Part shown: positions 7,176 through 10,236 of the stretch, one piece after another
Position numbering within the stretch: position 1 is the first letter of the stretch
Layout: each line of letters begins with the position of its first letter
Source of the DNA: Zancudomyces culisetae
Lineage: Eukaryota; Kickxellomycota; Harpellomycetes; Harpellales; Legeriomycetaceae
Assembly: GCA_001969505.1 (NCBI GenBank)
Contig: LSSK01000842.1
Coordinates: forward strand, 1 to 10,236
Length of the DNA stretch: 10,236 nt
Direction of reading: 5' to 3'
Position numbers and translations under genes: made by a program
Notes under the pieces: model-generated
The model's database searches: none
What the model was told of the DNA's origin: nothing
The model's input: the letters and a program-made list of their open reading frames with translations, nothing else

Positions 7176-7784
7176 TAAATTAATTTTTAAAGTTTTTTAT
7201 AATCCAACAGAATAAAATAAATGCAAAAAGTCAAGATAAAAGTGTACAAACAAAGAAAACTATAATAAAAGGAGATTGAGGGGAGGGGGGAAGAGATGGA
7301 GAAGGTGAGTTGTAGGGGGTCAGGGGTGTGAGCTGGAGAGATGAGTTAATTAATGATAATCCACAGAGATGTACAATAAGAGCGTGAAAAAAATAAAAAG
7401 AATTGCTTTGTGGCTTTAAATCGCAAAAAACCAAAAAATCAAAATATAACTAAAAACGGATAATATTTTTAATGAACCTTGGTGACAGAACTGTTACTTT
7501 AACTAGACAGACAGATACATTTAGTTTACGAGAAAAATAAAATAAAAAAAGGGCGATGTGTTTTGAGGATGTTGGGATCTTGAATTAATTGCCCAATAAG
7601 TCTAGTATGCTAATTAATGATTATTTTTATCAATGCTAATGTTATTGAAATTATGGTTATTAATATTAGTAATGTTCAAGGTATTCGAGAAGAAAAAACA
7701 AAAATGATTCACGGAGAATACAAGGGATGAAATAAAATAATTAACTGGTTTATAGGTTAGATGAATCTGGTAATGTGTATATAG

Positions 7785-7810
7785 TTATATTTATATTTAT
7801 ATTTATATTT
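7785..7810 (+). repeat. (TTATAT)4 microsatellite
   Basis: Four TTATAT units plus TT, directly abutting the GTGTGG tract that follows. Confidence 0.85.
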
Positions 7811-7835
7811 GTGTGTGGGTGTGGGTGTGGGTGTG
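7811..7835 (+). repeat. (GTGTGG)n telomere-like tract
   Basis: A 25-base run of GTGTGG/GTGGGT units. It resembles the TG-rich repeats of yeast telomeres and Rap1-type sites, but it is short and internal, with coding genes to the left. It may be an interstitial telomere-like patch or a plain microsatellite. Confidence 0.65.
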
Positions 7836-8113
7836 AATGTTTTATTTTATTATTATATTATTTTATTTTAGAGTAAATTGTAGTATCAATGATTTCAATT
7901 ATGAAATTGGACAACAATGCGTGAAAAAAAAAACGAGTGAATGAACAAGTAAACTCTTTGTATTAGAATTTTAGCCCATAATCAATGTAATTGGGCCAAA
8001 AAGTTGAGGAAATATAAATTGGTTCAGAATCTTTTAGTAAACAAGATTGGGAGCAATTAAAAATAACTGCAATATGTTTAAAAAAAACCACAAGAAAACC
8101 AAAACGATTAAAA

Positions 8114-8132
8114 GAAAAAGAAAAAGAAAAAA
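8114..8132 (+). repeat. (GAAAAA)3 microsatellite
   Basis: Three near-perfect units in A-rich sequence. Confidence 0.7.
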
Positions 8133-8467
8133 TGGAATTAGTAAAGTGATAGTAACATGTTTAGATACAAGAATGAATGTAACAATCCAGAGATTGGTAA
8201 AAAAAAAATCAGGGTTAGAGGAATAATGAAATATAAATGAAATGAAATGAGAGGGTATTGGCAATGTAGCATATTAAAAATATATTAAAATGTGTTTATG
8301 GAAATGGATTGACATGAAATGGTTTCAGGGTCCGTTGCGGTAGTAGTTCGGGAATTTGTTCACACATGGAAAAAATAAAAGTTAGAAAATAAAGAAAAAG
8401 AAAGTGTGGCAAATGAAGTGTTTTAATGACTAGAAAAAATGAAATAAATATTAGTTTTGTGGTATAT

Positions 8468-8480
8468 AGGAGGAGGAGGA
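8468..8480 (+). repeat. (AGG)4 microsatellite
   Basis: Four AGG triplets in non-coding sequence. Confidence 0.7.
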
Positions 8481-8513
8481 CGATGAGAAAATGGCAAACG
8501 GTAAATGGATAGC

Positions 8514-8541
8514 GAATAATGAATAATGAATAATGAATAAT
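8514..8541 (+). repeat. (GAATAAT)4 minisatellite
   Basis: Four perfect seven-base units (8514, 8521, 8528, 8535). A perfect heptamer array suggests recent expansion by replication slippage. Confidence 0.9.
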
Positions 8542-8766
8542 GGGATATTAAAAAAAATTAGAGAAAAGAAACCAAAAGCTATTTTTATACAGACCAAAGT
8601 ATTGTGAATAAACAAAAGAAAGAATGAATAAAGGCTCTTAGACTGGGGGGAAAGGAGAGAAAAAAAGATGTAGGAAAGAGGGTAGTTTTAGGGTTGGTAA
8701 AAAATGGAAAGATTTGGTTGTACATTCTTTAAAGGCGTAAAATAAAAAAGAATTAGAGATAATGGG

Positions 8767-8791
8767 GAGAGAGAGAGAGAGAGAGAGAGAG
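8767..8791 (+). repeat. (GA)12 dinucleotide repeat
   Basis: Twelve perfect GA units plus a final G, preceded by GGG. Likely variable in length between strains. Confidence 0.92.
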
Positions 8792-9275
8792 CAAATGGGA
8801 CAAGATTTGTGAGAAAAAATGATATGAAAAAATGATCATTTATTTCTAAAAAGTATGTAAAGGGACTGAGGGTAATTAAACTTAGTGAGGAGGGTGGGGG
8901 GGAAAGAAGAGGGAGGAAAGAAAGCGAGAGAGGAGGCGATCTTTTAGAATAATTTGTAATGAGCTACAAAAAAAAAGGCTATTCAAAATATTCAAAAGAA
9001 ATGCTTGTCAATTTAGGTTAATTTGGAATGTAAAATAAAATTAAATAATATGAAAAATTAATGTAAATATTGAGGAAAGGGAAAAAGATTGAATATTAAG
9101 ATTTATTAAAGGAATATCATGATGGGTTTTATAAGGTGCAAAAAGCAATCCATTATAATAAAACACGTCGTAATGTTGTATTCAAATAAAGAAAATAATA
9201 ATATTTCTGTATATTTACTGATTTAATCCACAATTATTTAACATTATCTGTTGAAATTAAATTTGTAAATATAAT

Positions 9276-9295
9276 AAAATAAAATAAAATAAAAT
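9276..9295 (+). repeat. (AAAAT)4 pentanucleotide repeat
   Basis: Four perfect units, flanked by further degenerate AATAAA-type units. Confidence 0.85.
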
Positions 9296-9770
9296 AATAA
9301 AATGAAATGAAAAAATCAGGTTTAAAAAAATGAGGAGAGAAAAAGGAAAAGAAAAAGACAGTGATGAAGGGAGTGGGAGAAAAGAGGTGGGGGGAGGCAA
9401 AAGGAATGGGTGATAACTGGTGAAAAATGTCAAGTTTTTCAATAGTTCACAATTGTAAAAAGATGTTGGCTATTACAGAGCCATTATTTTTTGAATTTAA
9501 ATACGAGTAAAATAAAAATAAAAATAAAACAAAACGAAAAAAACGAAAAAAACCAAAAAAATCCTGGGATGGTGGTTTTGTAATTGTATTTCGTTTTATT
9601 TTTTGGGACGTGAAACGCACAAATTTTTTTTACAAAAAAATAAAAATAATGAAAATAGTATGGAAATTTGGTTATAGTGTTGATGATAGTGGGAAAAATA
9701 GACAATATTACGTACAAGGAACACTTTAATTTTGTAATCAATTGTAGTAAATGAAATTCAATTATTATTT

Positions 9771-10236
9771 TATATTTTCTTTTTAGAAATTATCGAAATA
9801 CATAGCATGGTAAATGAAATAAATGCGGCAATTTTTTGTTCTAAAACATTTATTACATTTTCATTATTAATAATAAACCACTACTAGTCTAATTTCAAAA
9901 AAATAAAAAATTAATAAAATAAAATAAAATAAAATAAAATAAAATAATACTAATATTAATAAAAAAACACCAAATAAAAAATTTGTAAATAGTAGAAAAA
10001 GAAATAGAAAAAAGCTTTGTTATTGTTGTTTATTATTATTAGCTTTTTATAATGTATTTAGAAGCAAGTATATTTATTTAATATATACGTTATTTTATAT
10101 CTGGAGAGTAAAAGTAAGAGAAAGATTAAAAAAAAAAGAGATTTAAAGAAAAAGAAGAGAAAAATACAAGTGAGACAAATGCAAGAAATAGATGGGATTG
10201 TGCAAAAGAATAAATAAACAAACAGCAATTGTTAAT
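9771..10236. other. Right-edge AT-rich non-coding sequence
   Basis: Mixed A- and T-rich sequence with the AAAAT repeat, then an A/G-rich stretch with few C or T bases from about 10105 to the edge. The last 130 bases look like the leader of a rightward gene starting beyond the window, but no start codon with an open frame is visible, so this is inference. Confidence 0.4.
9916..9945 (+). repeat. (AAAAT)6 pentanucleotide repeat
   Basis: Six perfect units; the same unit as the array at 9276-9295, about 620 bases away. Confidence 0.88.

Larger units (their letters stand above)
6690..9770 (+). other. Strand-asymmetric purine-rich non-coding block (about 3.1 kb)
   Basis: From about 6690 the plus strand turns strongly purine-rich: for example 8641-8700 has 25 G and 1 C, and 8881-8940 has 31 G and 3 C. 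A exceeds T in most lines as well. No plus-strand frame of useful length is present, and the minus-strand frames (61-85 codons) are Phe/Leu/Pro/Ser-rich reads of the simple sequence. A patch at about 6890-7080 is more balanced and could be a promoter or structured element. Possible readings are a long leader of a gene to the right, a non-coding RNA read rightward, or intergenic simple sequence. No recognisable gene. Confidence 0.6.

Noticed and set aside
7231-9741. Four minus-strand frames of 61-85 codons (7231-7434, 8034-8264, 9257-9442, 9484-9741)
   Set aside because: Their Phe/Leu/Ser/Pro-rich hydrophobic sequences come from reading pyrimidine-rich simple sequence; apparent membrane segments are a composition artefact.
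6402-10236. Centromere, origin, transposon or CRISPR array in the long right flank
   Set aside because: No long direct or inverted repeats, no transposase or reverse transcriptase frame and no spaced repeat array; AT-richness and microsatellites alone do not support a call.

Overview
The window is nuclear DNA from an ascomycete yeast. It is AT-rich and compact on the left and contains four recognisable genes: SWS2 (mitoribosomal uS13m), ICP55 (mitochondrial aminopeptidase), a Mago nashi homologue, and ARH1 (mitochondrial ferredoxin reductase). Spliceosomal introns with GT...AG ends and one perfect TACTAAC branch-point box point to a fungus. The proteins resemble those of budding yeasts, but a six-exon MAGO gene argues against a Saccharomyces-like relative, because S. 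cerevisiae has no Mago. Two CTG codons in MAGO fall at leucines that are invariant between this protein and human MAGOH, so CUG is read as Leu and the CUG-Ser and CUG-Ala yeast clades are unlikely. My inference is an early-branching, intron-retaining Saccharomycotina lineage; I cannot name the species.

Layout, left to right: SWS2 (44-454, minus); an 834-bp spacer; ICP55 (1289-2740, minus); a 448-bp divergent promoter region; MAGO (3189-4250, plus, six exons); a 344-bp convergent spacer with a strong G-quadruplex motif; ARH1 (4595-6401, minus, two exons, 549 aa); then about 3.8 kb with no recognisable gene. In that last stretch the plus strand becomes strikingly purine-rich from about 6690 to 9770 and carries many short tandem repeats. 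It may be a long leader or regulatory region of a gene beyond the right edge, a non-coding RNA, or simple-sequence intergenic DNA.

How the genes work together: the three minus-strand genes all encode mitochondrial proteins, for translation (SWS2), processing of imported preproteins (ICP55), and electron supply for Fe-S cluster, haem A and ubiquinone synthesis (ARH1). MAGO is the odd one out; it is a core exon junction complex subunit acting on spliced nuclear mRNA. I see no mobile element, tRNA, rRNA or CRISPR array. The clearest points of interest are the intact, intron-rich MAGO gene with unusual splice donors, the G4 motif between convergent genes, and the strand-asymmetric 3-kb block.
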